Position numbers and translations under genes: made by a program. The notes under the pieces were generated by a model that made no database searches, had not been told where the DNA came from, and was given only the letters and a program-made list of their open reading frames with translations. A stretch of 64,000 nucleotides of DNA from the NCBI RefSeq assembly GCF_028993575.1, contig NZ_CP118615.1:1426001-1490000 (forward strand). The letters run 5' to 3'. This stretch comes from Micromonospora cathayae (GTDB lineage Bacteria; Actinomycetota; Actinomycetes; Mycobacteriales; Micromonosporaceae). Shown here piece after piece: positions 41,095-51,426 of the stretch (the first letter of the stretch is position 1; the number at the start of each line of letters is the position of its first letter).

Positions 41095-42306
41095 TCAGTC
41101 GTCGGTGAGGTGGTGGCGGTTGGCCTCGATCCAGGCGTGCAGGGCCGCCGGGTCGTCCGGGTCGACGCCGTCGGCCATCAGCTGGGCGACCGCCGCCGTC
41201 GCCGGGCTGCGGCGCTCACCGGTGCTGTAGAGGCGGGCGAACTCCGGCACCATCTCCTCGACCGCGGCGTCGGTCTGGTTGGCCGCCTGCTCGGGCAGGC
41301 CGCGCCGGCGGGCGGCGTACCCGGCCCAACTGCGCAGCACCCGGGGCAGCAGGGCGGCGTCGTCCATGTCCAGCACGGCCCGCCGGTGCACCCAGTCGAG
41401 CAGGAACAACTCGGCCACCACCGGGCTCCACCGCATCGGGTCGGCGTCCGGGAAGCTGGCCGCGTGGTCCAGCAGCAGGCTCAGGCAGAAGTGCAGCGAC
41501 GCCAGCTCGGGGCCGTCCACGGTGTCGAGGCCGAACCGGGCGGCCTCCGGTGAGGCGAGGAACTGCCGGACCAGCTCGGTACGCTCCGCCGGGGAGAGCG
41601 GCTCACGGTCCCCGGGGGCCCGTCCCGGGCCGGGCAGCAGGGCCAGCCGCGCCCCGGCGAGCGCCCGGTCGGTGGCGAGCGACCCCTCACCGGGCAGGTT
41701 GCCGAGGTCGTCGGTGACCGCCAGGTGGCGGACCACCTCGCCGTGCAGCCGGGCCGGGTCCTCGGTACGGAACCAGGTCATCTCGTCACCGGCGCACATC
41801 TGCCGGACCTGCTCCAGGATCCCGGCGGCCGGGCCGCCGACGAAGATGTCCTTGGTGATGCCGATGTTGTGGTCGACCAGGGCGACCACGGCGTGCTCCG
41901 GACCGCCGGCCGCCTCGTCGTAGGCGAAGGTGGCCAGGTAGGAGGTCTGGTCGCCGTACACGTCGCCGTACGCCCAGCAGCCGGTGACGTGCACCCGCCC
42001 CAACTGGTCGGACCAGGACGGCGCCTGCGCACCGGGCTTGACCCGGTCGGCGCCCTCGGCCTCCGGGACGAGCCGGGCGAAGACCTGGCGGATCGTGGTG
42101 GCCGAGGCGGTCCGCCGCCGGGACGTGGCGGCGAGGAAACCGCTCACGAACTCGCGGACGGCCGTGTTGCGGTCGGACTCGGCGACCGCGTAGACGCTGC
42201 CCAGCAGCGCGGTGCCGAGCATCTCGGCGTCGAGGGCACAGTCGAGCCGGCTCACGTCGCGGGCAGCGTGCAGGACCGCGTCGTAGGGGGTGTGAGTCGT
42301 GGCCAT
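41095..42306 (-). CDS. conserved hypothetical cytoplasmic protein
   Basis: A 403-residue soluble, Ala/Leu/Asp-rich protein. Notable stretches are 'LDAEMLGTALLGSVYAVAES', 'WAYGDVYGDQTSYLATFAYD', 'VVALVDHNIGITKDIFVGGP' and 'PVVAELFLLDWVHRRAVLD'. I recognise no catalytic motif or named family. A TAGGGT box ends 6 nt before the ATG at 42306, suggesting leaderless transcription. It lies downstream of, and in the same orientation as, the dynamin-like pair, but about 120 bp separate them, so co-transcription is uncertain. Confidence 0.75.
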   Translation of the reverse strand: MATTHTPYDAVLHAARDVSRLDCALDAEMLGTALLGSVYAVAESDRNTAVREFVSGFLAATSRRRTASATTIRQVFARLVPEAEGADRVKPGAQAPSWSDQLGRVHVTGCWAYGDVYGDQTSYLATFAYDEAAGGPEHAVVALVDHNIGITKDIFVGGPAAGILEQVRQMCAGDEMTWFRTEDPARLHGEVVRHLAVTDDLGNLPGEGSLATDRALAGARLALLPGPGRAPGDREPLSPAERTELVRQFLASPEAARFGLDTVDGPELASLHFCLSLLLDHAASFPDADPMRWSPVVAELFLLDWVHRRAVLDMDDAALLPRVLRSWAGYAARRRGLPEQAANQTDAAVEEMVPEFARLYSTGERRSPATAAVAQLMADGVDPDDPAALHAWIEANRHHLTDD

Positions 42307-42425
42307 GGATCGACCCTACGCCGCCGGAACCCCCGGGACAGGAGGGCCGGCGGCACTTCTTCCCCCGCCGGTGTCACTTCTTCCGCAGGTGTTCCGGCTC
42401 GCCCGCAGGCGTTCCGGCCGCCGGG

Positions 42426-44129
42426 TCAGGTCGTCCGCGTCGCGGTACGCAGGGCCTCCCGGGCTCCGGCGTAGGCGGCGAGCACCTCCCGGGCCGGGAC
42501 GAGCACGTACTCCTCGCCGACCCCGGCGACCGAGGCGGCGAGCCGTTTCTCCGCGCGTACCCGGGCCCGGCGGGCCGCCCAGCGCACCACCGGCCGGGTC
42601 ACCAGCGCCAGCAGCAGCCCGGCGAGCAGCCCGCCGAGCAGCAGCAGGGTCGGCAGCGGGACCTCGCCGACCATCGGGTTCTCCAGCTCGGGCAGGCCGA
42701 GGGCACGCAGCGCGTACCCGAGCACCAGCCAGGCCAGCCCGGCGAGCGCGGTCAGGGTGACCAGCCACTGGAGCCCGCCGACCAGTCGCCACCACACCGG
42801 GCGCTGCGGCACCCCGAGGTCGGTGCCGGCGACGGCCCGGTCCAGGGCGTCCGGCACGTCACCGAGCCGGGACCGGGCCGCGCTGGTCACCGCCGCCGGC
42901 CACGGCGCCGGCAGACCGGCACCGGCCCGGTCGGCCACCGCCCGGACGGCCAGCCCCAGCGCCGACCGCTGGGCCGCGGTCGGATCGGGTACGGAGGTCG
43001 CGGCGAGCAGGCTCTGCGCCGGCTCGTCGGGGTCCTTCTCGCCGGCCGCGTCCGGCCCGGGCAGGTGCAGCCGGCGCAACGGGTCGGGGCGCAGCCGCCG
43101 CCAGCCGCGTACCACCGGCCAGCCGGTCGCCCCCGCCGCCCGGTGCCGGTACGCCTGCTCCACCGCCGCGGTCACCGCCGGCACCCCGGCCACCCCGGCC
43201 AGCGCGCCGGTCAGGCCCCGGGTGGCGGCGTCGTCCGGACCGGTACCGGCCGGCTCCGGCCCGACCAGGTCGGCCAGGCGCTCGACGACGGTGTCGATGT
43301 CCCCGGAGAGTCGGCGCAGGGCCGCCTGCCGCTCGGCGACCGTGTCCTCCAGGGCGGTCCGCAGCGCGGTGGTGCCGTCCGGGTCCACGGCGGTGGTGGC
43401 GAGCAGCGGCACTCCGGTCAGGCCGTCGGCGTCGAGCAGCCGGCGCAGGTCGTCGAGGACCCGGGGCAGCTCGGCGGCCGGGAGCCGGTCGGCCTGGTTC
43501 AGCACGACCAGGGTGACGTCCCTGTGCCGGTGGAACTCGCGCAGGTACGCGGTGTGCACCAGCCGGTCGGCGTACTTCTGCGGGTCGACCACCCAGACGA
43601 CCTGGTCGACCAGGCCGAGGAGGCGGTCCACCTCGAGCCGGTGGGTGCGCTGCACCGAGTCGAAGTCGGGCAGGTCGAGCAGGACCAGCCCGTGCAGGCC
43701 CGACTCGTCGTCGCCGTCCAGGGCGCTCTCCCGGATGAACCGGTGCCGGGGCAGCACCCCCACCCAGTCGAGCAGCCGGGTGGCACCGTCCAACTGCCCC
43801 CAGACGCAGGCGTGCGCCACGCCGGTGGTGGGGCGGCGCACCCCGACCGGGGAGAGGTCCAGCCGGGCCAGCGCGTTGAACAGGCTGGACTTGCCGCTGC
43901 CGGTGGCCCCGGCCAGGGCGACCAGGGTGTGGTCCCGGGACAGGGCCAGTCGGGTGCCGGCCCGTTCGACCAGGGTGTGCGCCGGGACCAGCCGCTCGTC
44001 GGGCAGGTGACCGTCGACCACGGTCAGGAAGTCGCGTACCGCGTCCAGGCGGGTGATCAACCGGTCCGGGTCGACCCGGGCCGGCCCGCCCCGCAGCGCC
44101 CCGCGCACCCGGCCGACGATGCCGGTCAC
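42426..44129 (-). CDS. dynamin-like membrane GTPase, second of a pair (DynB-like)
   Basis: A 567-residue GTPase: G1 'VALAGATGSGKSSLFNALAR' (about residue 70), G2 Thr in 'VRRPTTGVAH', G3 'LLDLPDFDSVQ', G4 'VVLNQADRL'. Two hydrophobic segments lie near the C-terminus ('LQWLVTLTALAGLAWLVLGY' and 'LPTLLLLGGLLAGLLLALVT'). It starts at GTG 44129 and overlaps the upstream GTPase by 4 nt (GTGA). Streptomyces DynA and DynB are such paired membrane dynamins that act in sporulation septation; the same role here is inference. Confidence 0.85.
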   Translation of the reverse strand: MTGIVGRVRGALRGGPARVDPDRLITRLDAVRDFLTVVDGHLPDERLVPAHTLVERAGTRLALSRDHTLVALAGATGSGKSSLFNALARLDLSPVGVRRPTTGVAHACVWGQLDGATRLLDWVGVLPRHRFIRESALDGDDESGLHGLVLLDLPDFDSVQRTHRLEVDRLLGLVDQVVWVVDPQKYADRLVHTAYLREFHRHRDVTLVVLNQADRLPAAELPRVLDDLRRLLDADGLTGVPLLATTAVDPDGTTALRTALEDTVAERQAALRRLSGDIDTVVERLADLVGPEPAGTGPDDAATRGLTGALAGVAGVPAVTAAVEQAYRHRAAGATGWPVVRGWRRLRPDPLRRLHLPGPDAAGEKDPDEPAQSLLAATSVPDPTAAQRSALGLAVRAVADRAGAGLPAPWPAAVTSAARSRLGDVPDALDRAVAGTDLGVPQRPVWWRLVGGLQWLVTLTALAGLAWLVLGYALRALGLPELENPMVGEVPLPTLLLLGGLLAGLLLALVTRPVVRWAARRARVRAEKRLAASVAGVGEEYVLVPAREVLAAYAGAREALRTATRTT

Positions 44130-45922
44130 CGGGTCACCCTCAGGTCGCTGTGGTCCCGGGCCGCGGCCACCCGGGCGGCGGCGGTACGCAGGTCGGCGGC
44201 GGTCTCCGCGTCCGGGCGGGCGGCGGCGGTACGGCCGAGGTACCGTTCCGCCTCCTCGTCGAGCAGCACGTCGACCCGGTCCAGCAGATCGGCGCGGGCC
44301 TGCCGGGCGAGGTTGCGGACCGCCTGGTCACCGAAGATCGCCTGGAGGACGGCCTGCGCGGCGACCGTGGTGCCCGCGCCGGTGGCGACCTCCAGCCCGG
44401 TCGGCACGAAGGCGGTGGAGGCGAACACGGCGATCATCACGGCCAGCCCGGTGGCGTTGACCGCGTACGCGGCCGTCCGGGCCACGAACCGCTTGTCGCC
44501 ACCCTCGGTACGGACCAGGTCCAGCACCCCGCGCTGCCAGTCGCGGACCAGGCGTTCGGCGCGTTCGGGCAGGTCGGCGGAGGCGTGTGCCAGCTCCGGT
44601 TCGAGCAGCGCCGCCCCGGCCGGGTGGGCCCGCCACCCGGTGTACGCGTTCTCCGCCGCCTCGGCGGCCACCCCGCGCAGCAGGGTGACCAGTTGCGACT
44701 CGATGGCGTCGCGCAGCTCGGTGGCCGGGGCCGGTCGCCCGGTGACCGCGGCGACGAGCCGGTCCCGGAGTCGGCCGATCCGGGCCTCCAGGGTGCGGAA
44801 GAACTCGCCGGTGCCGACGAACTCCTGCCAGCGGGCGAGCACCTCGCCCCGGAGCAGCCGGCCGTCGGTGAGCCCCTGTTCGACGGTGCGCCGGGAGGCG
44901 CGGTACGCGGCGCGGACCCGCTCGTCGAGCGCGTCGGCGGCGGTGGCCTGCTCGTCGGCGGCCTCGGCCAGTACCTCGGTGATCGGGCCGAGCGCGGCCA
45001 GTGCGCCGTCCAGGGTCTGCCGGACCACGGCGGCGCGGGCCTCGGCGTCGGCGGCGAGCCGGGCGAACCAGTCGCTGAGCGGCGCGGTGACCTGCTCGGG
45101 CAGCAGCCCCTGCCCGTCGACCTGGGTCTCGGGGAGCACGAACAGCGGGGCCGCGCCGAGGTCGTGGGTGGCGAGCATCTCGGCGAGGTGGGCGGCGACC
45201 TCGTCGGCGGCCTCCGGGGGCACCCGGTCCAGGACGAGGGCGATGGCCGCGCCCCGGGCGCGGGCGTTGTGCAGCAGCTCCCAGGGGACGGCGTCGGCGT
45301 ACCGGGCGGCGGTGGTGACGAAGAGCCACAGGTCGGCGGCGGCGAGGAGCTGCCCGGCCAGGGCCCGGTTGGCGTCGACCACCGAGTCGATGTCGGGCGC
45401 GTCGAGGAAGGCCAGGCCGGGTGGCAGGGCGGGCGCGGTGACCAGTTGCAGGGCGCGCGGGTCCTCGCTGGGCTCGCTGGTGCGGGTCAGGCCGGGGAGG
45501 AGTTCGCCCTGCCGGAACCAGCCGGAGTCGGCCGGGTTGCAGACCAGCACCGGGGACCGGGTGGTCGGCCGGAGCACCCCGGCGGCACTGACCCGCGCCT
45601 TGACGAGGCTGTTGACCAGGGTCGACTTGCCCGCGCCGGTGGAGCCGCCGACCACCACCAGCAGTGGGGCGTCGAGGCGGGCGAGCCGGGGCAGCAGGTA
45701 GTCGTCGAGCTGGTCGGTCAGCGCGGCGGCGTTGCGCCGGGCCGGGTCGGCCGACGGCAGGTCGAGGGGGAACCGGGCGGTCGTCGTCGCGGCGCGCAGG
45801 CCGGCGAGGGCGGCCGGAAGATCGTCCCCGGGTGTGCCGGGTGGCTCCTCGGTGGCTGGTCCGGTGCGGGCGGCGACGGCGGGCGTGCCAGGTCCGGTGG
45901 CCGATTCCCCGTGCGTCGTCAC
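44126..45922 (-). CDS. dynamin-like membrane GTPase, first of a pair (DynA-like)
   Basis: About 598 residues from the GTG at 45922; the in-frame TTG at 46000 lies in non-coding promoter sequence. G1 'LLVVVGGSTGAGKSTLVNSL' (about residue 75), 'LRPTTRSPVLVCNP' (G2), G3 'AFLDAPDIDSV'; the G4 is degenerate ('ALVLDRVPPEA' in place of NKxD). A long helical region follows, with a membrane segment 'GLAVMIAVFASTAFVPTGLE'. The pair is tightly coupled. It is divergent from dnaK, with the HspR-type site between them. Confidence 0.85.
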   Translation of the reverse strand: MTTHGESATGPGTPAVAARTGPATEEPPGTPGDDLPAALAGLRAATTTARFPLDLPSADPARRNAAALTDQLDDYLLPRLARLDAPLLVVVGGSTGAGKSTLVNSLVKARVSAAGVLRPTTRSPVLVCNPADSGWFRQGELLPGLTRTSEPSEDPRALQLVTAPALPPGLAFLDAPDIDSVVDANRALAGQLLAAADLWLFVTTAARYADAVPWELLHNARARGAAIALVLDRVPPEAADEVAAHLAEMLATHDLGAAPLFVLPETQVDGQGLLPEQVTAPLSDWFARLAADAEARAAVVRQTLDGALAALGPITEVLAEAADEQATAADALDERVRAAYRASRRTVEQGLTDGRLLRGEVLARWQEFVGTGEFFRTLEARIGRLRDRLVAAVTGRPAPATELRDAIESQLVTLLRGVAAEAAENAYTGWRAHPAGAALLEPELAHASADLPERAERLVRDWQRGVLDLVRTEGGDKRFVARTAAYAVNATGLAVMIAVFASTAFVPTGLEVATGAGTTVAAQAVLQAIFGDQAVRNLARQARADLLDRVDVLLDEEAERYLGRTAAARPDAETAADLRTAAARVAAARDHSDLRVTR

Positions 45923-46007
45923 CGCTAAAGCGTGCCCGACCGACGCAAGGGAAGACAACCGAGGGGTCGATGTGTTGCAGGTTGCGTCTGGTCGACTCAA
46001 CCTCGAC

Positions 46008-46036
46008 TTGACGATCCTGATGGGCGTGGCACTATT
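46008..46036 (+). promoter_or_regulatory. promoter of the dnaK operon
   Basis: TTGACG (46008-46013), 17-nt spacer, ACTATT (46031-46036). The -10 element overlaps the HAIR inverted repeat, so HspR bound there would block RNA polymerase. Confidence 0.7.
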
Positions 46037-46053
46037 GAGTCAAGTCCACTCAA
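46035..46053. promoter_or_regulatory. HAIR-type HspR operator of dnaK
   Basis: TTGAGT-N7-ACTCAA matches the HspR-associated inverted repeat CTTGAGT-N7-ACTCAAG except for the outermost bases. It overlaps the -10 of the dnaK promoter. The repressor gene, hspR, is the fourth gene of the operon. Confidence 0.85.
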
Positions 46054-46119
46054 CTTGCGGTGGGTGCTCTCCGGGCGGTGCCCGTCACCTGCTCAACGTT
46101 ACGAAGCGAGGAAGCGAAG

Positions 46120-47976
<1,857 letters not shown>

Positions 47977-48018
47977 CCTCCCGCCCGGTCACCACGGCAG
48001 AGGGATTGAGGTAGCCGC

Positions 48019-48699
48019 ATGACGGACAAGCCACGAGCCGCCGAACCGGAGGACACTCCGGGTTCGACGCCGGGCGACCCGGTGGAGCCGACCGGCTCCG
48101 CCGGGGCCGACGCCGGGGCTGCCGGGGGCCTGGTCGAAGAGGCCGAGGTCGTGGTCGACGAGATCGAGATCGAGTCGACGGCGGTGGAGACCCCCGCGGG
48201 TGCCGCGCCCGTGGTGGACGCCCCCGCCGAGCCGGCCGACGGTGGCCCGGCCGCCGCCCCGCTCGGCGCCGAGCTGGCGGCGCTCCGCTCCGAGCTGGAG
48301 GAGCGCACCCGGGACCTGCAACGGGTCACCGCCGAGTACGCCAACTACCGCAAGCGGGTCGAGCGGGACCGGGCCCTGGTCGGTGAGCAGGCGACCGGTG
48401 CGGTACTGACCGCACTGTTGCCGATCCTCGACGACCTGGACCGGGCCCGTGAGCACGGCGACCTGGTGGGCCCGTTCGGCAGCGTCGCCGAGCAGCTCAC
48501 CACGGCACTGGGCAAGTTCGGTCTCACCGCCTTCGGTGAGCAGGGCGACCCCTTCGACCCGACCCGGCACGAGGCGGTCGCGCACCAGACCTCGGCCGAG
48601 GTCAGCGAGCCGACGTGCGTCCAGGTGATGCGCCGGGGCTACCAGCTCGGCGAGCGGCTGCTGCGGCCGGCGATGGTGGCCGTCGCCGACCCGGAGTAG
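48019..48699 (+). CDS. grpE: nucleotide exchange factor GrpE
   Basis: A 226-residue protein. A long acidic, Ala/Glu/Pro-rich disordered N-terminus (about residues 1-75), a coiled coil ('ELAALRSELEERTRDLQRVT'), then the GrpE domain ('YANYRKRVERDRALV', 'LLPILDDLDRAREHGDLVG', 'FGEQGDPFDPTRHEAVAHQT', 'VMRRGYQLGERLLRPAMVAV'). It releases ADP from DnaK. 42 nt after the dnaK stop; a hairpin lies between it and dnaJ. Confidence 0.96.
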   Translation: MTDKPRAAEPEDTPGSTPGDPVEPTGSAGADAGAAGGLVEEAEVVVDEIEIESTAVETPAGAAPVVDAPAEPADGGPAAAPLGAELAALRSELEERTRDLQRVTAEYANYRKRVERDRALVGEQATGAVLTALLPILDDLDRAREHGDLVGPFGSVAEQLTTALGKFGLTAFGEQGDPFDPTRHEAVAHQTSAEVSEPTCVQVMRRGYQLGERLLRPAMVAVADPE

Positions 48700-48738
48700 C
48701 CGCCGACCCGGAACAGACGAGTGGACCCGTGACCGGGC

Positions 48739-48771
48739 CGTCCCGCCCACCTCGCACCGGTGGGCGGGACG
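48739..48771 (+). promoter_or_regulatory. hairpin in the grpE-dnaJ intergenic gap
   Basis: Arms cgtcccgccca / tgggcgggacg, perfectly paired, lie in the 105-bp gap. In a single operon such a hairpin may attenuate transcription or stabilise the upstream mRNA. Confidence 0.55.
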
Positions 48772-48804
48772 CCCGGTGCACGTCGGTGGGAAGGGGGTGG
48801 ACCG

Positions 48805-49983
48805 GTGAGTGCCAAGGACTGGATCGACAAGGACTTCTACGCGGTACTGGGGGTGGACAAGTCCGCCTCCGCTGACGAGGTCAAGAAGGCGTACCGGAAG
48901 CTGGCCCGGGAGTCGCACCCGGACCACAACCCGGACGACCCGAGGGCCGAGGAGCGGTTCAAGGCCGCCTCCGAGGCGTACAACGTCCTCTCCGACGACA
49001 AGCGGCGTCGGGAGTACGACGAGATGCGCTCCCTGTTCGGCTCGGGTGCCTTCCGCCGTAACGCGCGCGGTGGCGGGCAGCCGGGCGGCGTGCCGTTCGA
49101 CGTCTCCGACCTGTTCGGTGGCGGCGGTGGCGGCGGCGGAAGGTTCGGGGGCAACGTCTCGGACCTCTTCGGCTCGATCTTCTCCGGCGGTGGGGCCGGC
49201 GGCCCGGGACGGGCCCGGGGCCCGGTCAAGGGCCGGGACGTCGAGGCCGAGGTGGCGCTGGACTTCACCGATGCGGTGCACGGGGTGACCCTGCCGCTGA
49301 CGCTGCGGGCACCCGGCGTCTGCGACACCTGCCACGGCAACGGGGCCAAACCGGGCACCACCCCGGTGACCTGCCCGCACTGCCAGGGCTCCGGGACGAC
49401 GACCCGTAACCAGGGGTCGTTCAGCTTCGCCGAACCGTGCCGCAACTGCCAGGGCGTCGGCACGGTCGTCGAGGAGAAGTGCCCGGAGTGCCGGGGCACC
49501 GGCGGCGTCACGAAGACCCGTACCCTCAACGTCCGATTTCCCGCCGGGGTGGCCGACGGCCAGCGGATCCGGCTGGCCGGGCGGGGTGAGCCGGGCGAGC
49601 GCGGCGGCCCGGCCGGCGACCTGTACGTGCACGTGAAGGTACGCCCGGACGAGCTGTTCGGGCGCTCCGGCGACGACCTGACCCTGACCGTGCCGATCAC
49701 GTACCCGGAGGCGGTGCTCGGTACCGATCTGCGGGTACCCACCCTGGACGGCACGGTGACCCTGCGGGTGCCGCCGGGTACCCCGGCCGGCCGGGTGCTG
49801 CGGGCCCGGGGCAAGGGCGTGGTACGCCGGGACGGGCAGGCCGGCGACCTGCTGGTCACCCTGGACGTGGTGGTGCCGTCCCGGCTCTCCGACGAGGCCC
49901 GTCAGGCGTTGGAGACGTTCGCCGAGCACACGCCGCCGGCCGCCCGGGAACATCTCGACGCGCGGGTGCGTCGCTTCAACTGA
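48805..49983 (+). CDS. dnaJ: molecular chaperone DnaJ
   Basis: A 392-residue type I DnaJ. N-terminal J domain ('KDFYAVLGVDKSASADEVKK', 'ARESHPDHNPDD' with the HPD), a Gly/Phe-rich region ('DLFGGGGGGGGRFG'), a zinc domain with four CxxCxGxG units ('CDTCHGNG', 'CPHCQGSG', 'CRNCQGVG', 'CPECRGTG') and the C-terminal substrate domain. It delivers substrates to DnaK. Start GTG at 48805 with AAGGGGGTGG upstream. Streptomyces-type operons carry this DnaJ1. Confidence 0.97.
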   Translation: MSAKDWIDKDFYAVLGVDKSASADEVKKAYRKLARESHPDHNPDDPRAEERFKAASEAYNVLSDDKRRREYDEMRSLFGSGAFRRNARGGGQPGGVPFDVSDLFGGGGGGGGRFGGNVSDLFGSIFSGGGAGGPGRARGPVKGRDVEAEVALDFTDAVHGVTLPLTLRAPGVCDTCHGNGAKPGTTPVTCPHCQGSGTTTRNQGSFSFAEPCRNCQGVGTVVEEKCPECRGTGGVTKTRTLNVRFPAGVADGQRIRLAGRGEPGERGGPAGDLYVHVKVRPDELFGRSGDDLTLTVPITYPEAVLGTDLRVPTLDGTVTLRVPPGTPAGRVLRARGKGVVRRDGQAGDLLVTLDVVVPSRLSDEARQALETFAEHTPPAAREHLDARVRRFN

Positions 49984-50088
49984 CAGACCGACGCGCGGCG
50001 ACGCGCGTCCCAACCGACCCGGACGCTGATCCTCGGGCGCGGCCCGCGCGCCGGCGGTCACGGTGGAGTACTCGCGGAGGTGAGCGGG

Positions 50089-50523
50089 ATGGCGGACGAG
50101 TTCGTCGGCTCGGGTGACCCTGCCTACGACGCCAAGGTGCTGATGATCTCGGTCGCGGCGCGGATGGCGGGGATGCATCCGCAGACGCTGCGCCAGTACG
50201 ACCGGCTGGGGCTGGTGCAGGCCGGTCGGGCGGCCGGTGGTGGTCGCCGGTACAGCGTCCGGGACGTGGTGCTGCTGCGCGAGGTGCAGCGGCTCAGCCA
50301 GGACGACGGGGTGAACCTGGCCGGCATCAAGCGGATCATCGGCCTGGAGCAGCTCCTGGAGCAGGCGCAGGCCCGGCTCGCCGCCATGGAGGCGGAGCTG
50401 GACGCCGCGTACCGGCGGGTGGCCGAGTTGGAGGCGATGGTCCGTTTCCCGGGGCGGGACATCGTCCCGACCACCCGTACCTCCACCGCCCTGGTGGTCT
50501 GGCGGCCCCGCCGCGACCACTGA
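50089..50523 (+). CDS. hspR: heat-shock repressor HspR (MerR family)
   Basis: A 144-residue MerR-family protein. The HTH is 'LMISVAARMAGMHPQTLRQY' followed by 'DRLGLVQAGRAAGGGRRYSV'; a coiled coil ('LEQLLEQAQARLAAMEAELD') mediates dimerisation; the C-terminus ends 'VVWRPRRDH'. HspR binds HAIR sites with DnaK as co-repressor. ATG at 50089 with GGAGG 8 nt upstream; the GTG at 50080 overlaps the ribosome site. Last gene of the dnaK operon, followed by a strong terminator. HAIR-type sites lie before dnaK and clpB. Confidence 0.96.
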   Translation: MADEFVGSGDPAYDAKVLMISVAARMAGMHPQTLRQYDRLGLVQAGRAAGGGRRYSVRDVVLLREVQRLSQDDGVNLAGIKRIIGLEQLLEQAQARLAAMEAELDAAYRRVAELEAMVRFPGRDIVPTTRTSTALVVWRPRRDH

Positions 50524-50533
50524 CTCCCCCGCT

Positions 50534-50563
50534 GGGCCGTACCGGTGGCTCCCGGTACGGCCC
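50534..50563 (+). terminator. terminator of the dnaK-grpE-dnaJ-hspR operon
   Basis: Perfect 12-base arms (gggccgtaccgg / ccggtacggccc) 10 nt past hspR. A second GC-rich hairpin with arms ccggtaccggggaggcgg / ccgcctcccggtatcggg follows at about 50578-50634. Confidence 0.85.
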
Positions 50564-50703
50564 GTACCCACTGACTTCCGGTACCGGGGAGGCGGCTCCC
50601 GGCGCCGGGCAGGTTCCGCCTCCCGGTATCGGGAAAGTGCCGCGCGGTCCGACCCGGTTGGTTAGCCTGGGCAAAAGGGTTGATTCGGGCGTATCGGAGA
50701 CCA

Positions 50704-51150
50704 GTGGTGGCGGAGTCGGCGCGCAGGGTGGCCCAGCAGGCGGAGAACCGGTTGAACGAGGTGGCCGAGACCGTACGGGAGAAGTTCGACCGGATCACCG
50801 ACCGCCGGTTCGCCGGCAAGCCCGGTCGAGCGGTCGACCGGAAACCCCACACCACCGGGCCCGACCAGGCCGGCGAGCCGGCTGCCTCCGGCCCCCGGGC
50901 CGCAGGGTCCGGGGCCGCAGGGTCCGGGGCCGCAGGGTCCGGGGCGGCGAAATCCGGAGCCTCCGGGCCGGCAAGCCCCGGAACGTCCGGACCGGGGGCC
51001 CGGAAGGACGCCCCGAAGCCCGCGCCGCCGAAGCCCGGCCCGCCGAAACCCGCACCGCCGAGAACCGACGGACGCCGGTCCGGTCCCGCCGCGAGCGGGC
51101 GCCCGGACGGGGGCGGTACCGGTCACCGGGGCACCCCGCCCGGCCGGTAG
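50704..51150 (+). CDS. hypothetical protein with helical N-terminus and Pro/Ala/Gly-rich tail
   Basis: A 148-residue protein. Residues 1-45 are a charged helix ('VAQQAENRLNEVAETVREKF'); the rest is low complexity, including three AAGSG repeats (from a 15-bp tandem repeat at 50900-50944) and a PKPxPPKP-type run. No membrane segment. Start GTG at 50704 with GGAG upstream. The helical part looks genuinely coded; the tail is probably disordered. No family recognised. Confidence 0.55.
   Translation: MVAESARRVAQQAENRLNEVAETVREKFDRITDRRFAGKPGRAVDRKPHTTGPDQAGEPAASGPRAAGSGAAGSGAAGSGAAKSGASGPASPGTSGPGARKDAPKPAPPKPGPPKPAPPRTDGRRSGPAASGRPDGGGTGHRGTPPGR
50900..50944 (+). repeat. three 15-bp tandem repeats (AAGSG coding)
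   Basis: ggccgcagggtccgg repeated three times in frame inside the hypothetical protein at 50704. Confidence 0.85.
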
Positions 51151-51310
51151 CCACCCGAAACCACGGCCGGTCGCCACAACCGTGGCCGGTCGGGGCACCA
51201 CATCGCGGCCGTTCGGCGCGGGAGCGCGGACGGATGCCGTGCCGAGCCACGGGCCGGGAACCACGGGGGGTCCCGGCCCGTACCCCGGCACCGGTCCAGC
51301 CCGGTCGCCG

Positions 51311-51361
51311 CCCCGTCTGCTTCCCGGCCCCGTCTGCTTCCCGGCCCCGTCTGCTTCCCGG
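51311..51361. repeat. three perfect 17-bp tandem repeats
   Basis: ccccgtctgcttcccgg at 51311-51327, 51328-51344 and 51345-51361, in the non-coding gap 51151-51426, which otherwise holds no recognisable gene. Confidence 0.92.
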
Positions 51362-51426
51362 CTCTGCCCGGTCGCGGCCGACCCCCGTTCCGGCCCGGAC
51401 TCGTCGCGGCCCGGCGTCGTGCCGGG

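Noticed and set aside
45923..46000. N-terminal extension of the DynA-like protein from a TTG at 46000
   Set aside because: The segment has low GC at third positions and lies within the promoter/HAIR region; the GTG at 45922 begins a typical coding pattern.
47989..50571. 860-residue minus-strand open frame opposite grpE, dnaJ and hspR
   Set aside because: It spans three well-defined genes and their gaps, and its content is not protein-like.
51311..51361. CRISPR-like array
   Set aside because: The 17-bp units are directly tandem with no spacers, and no cas gene is present.
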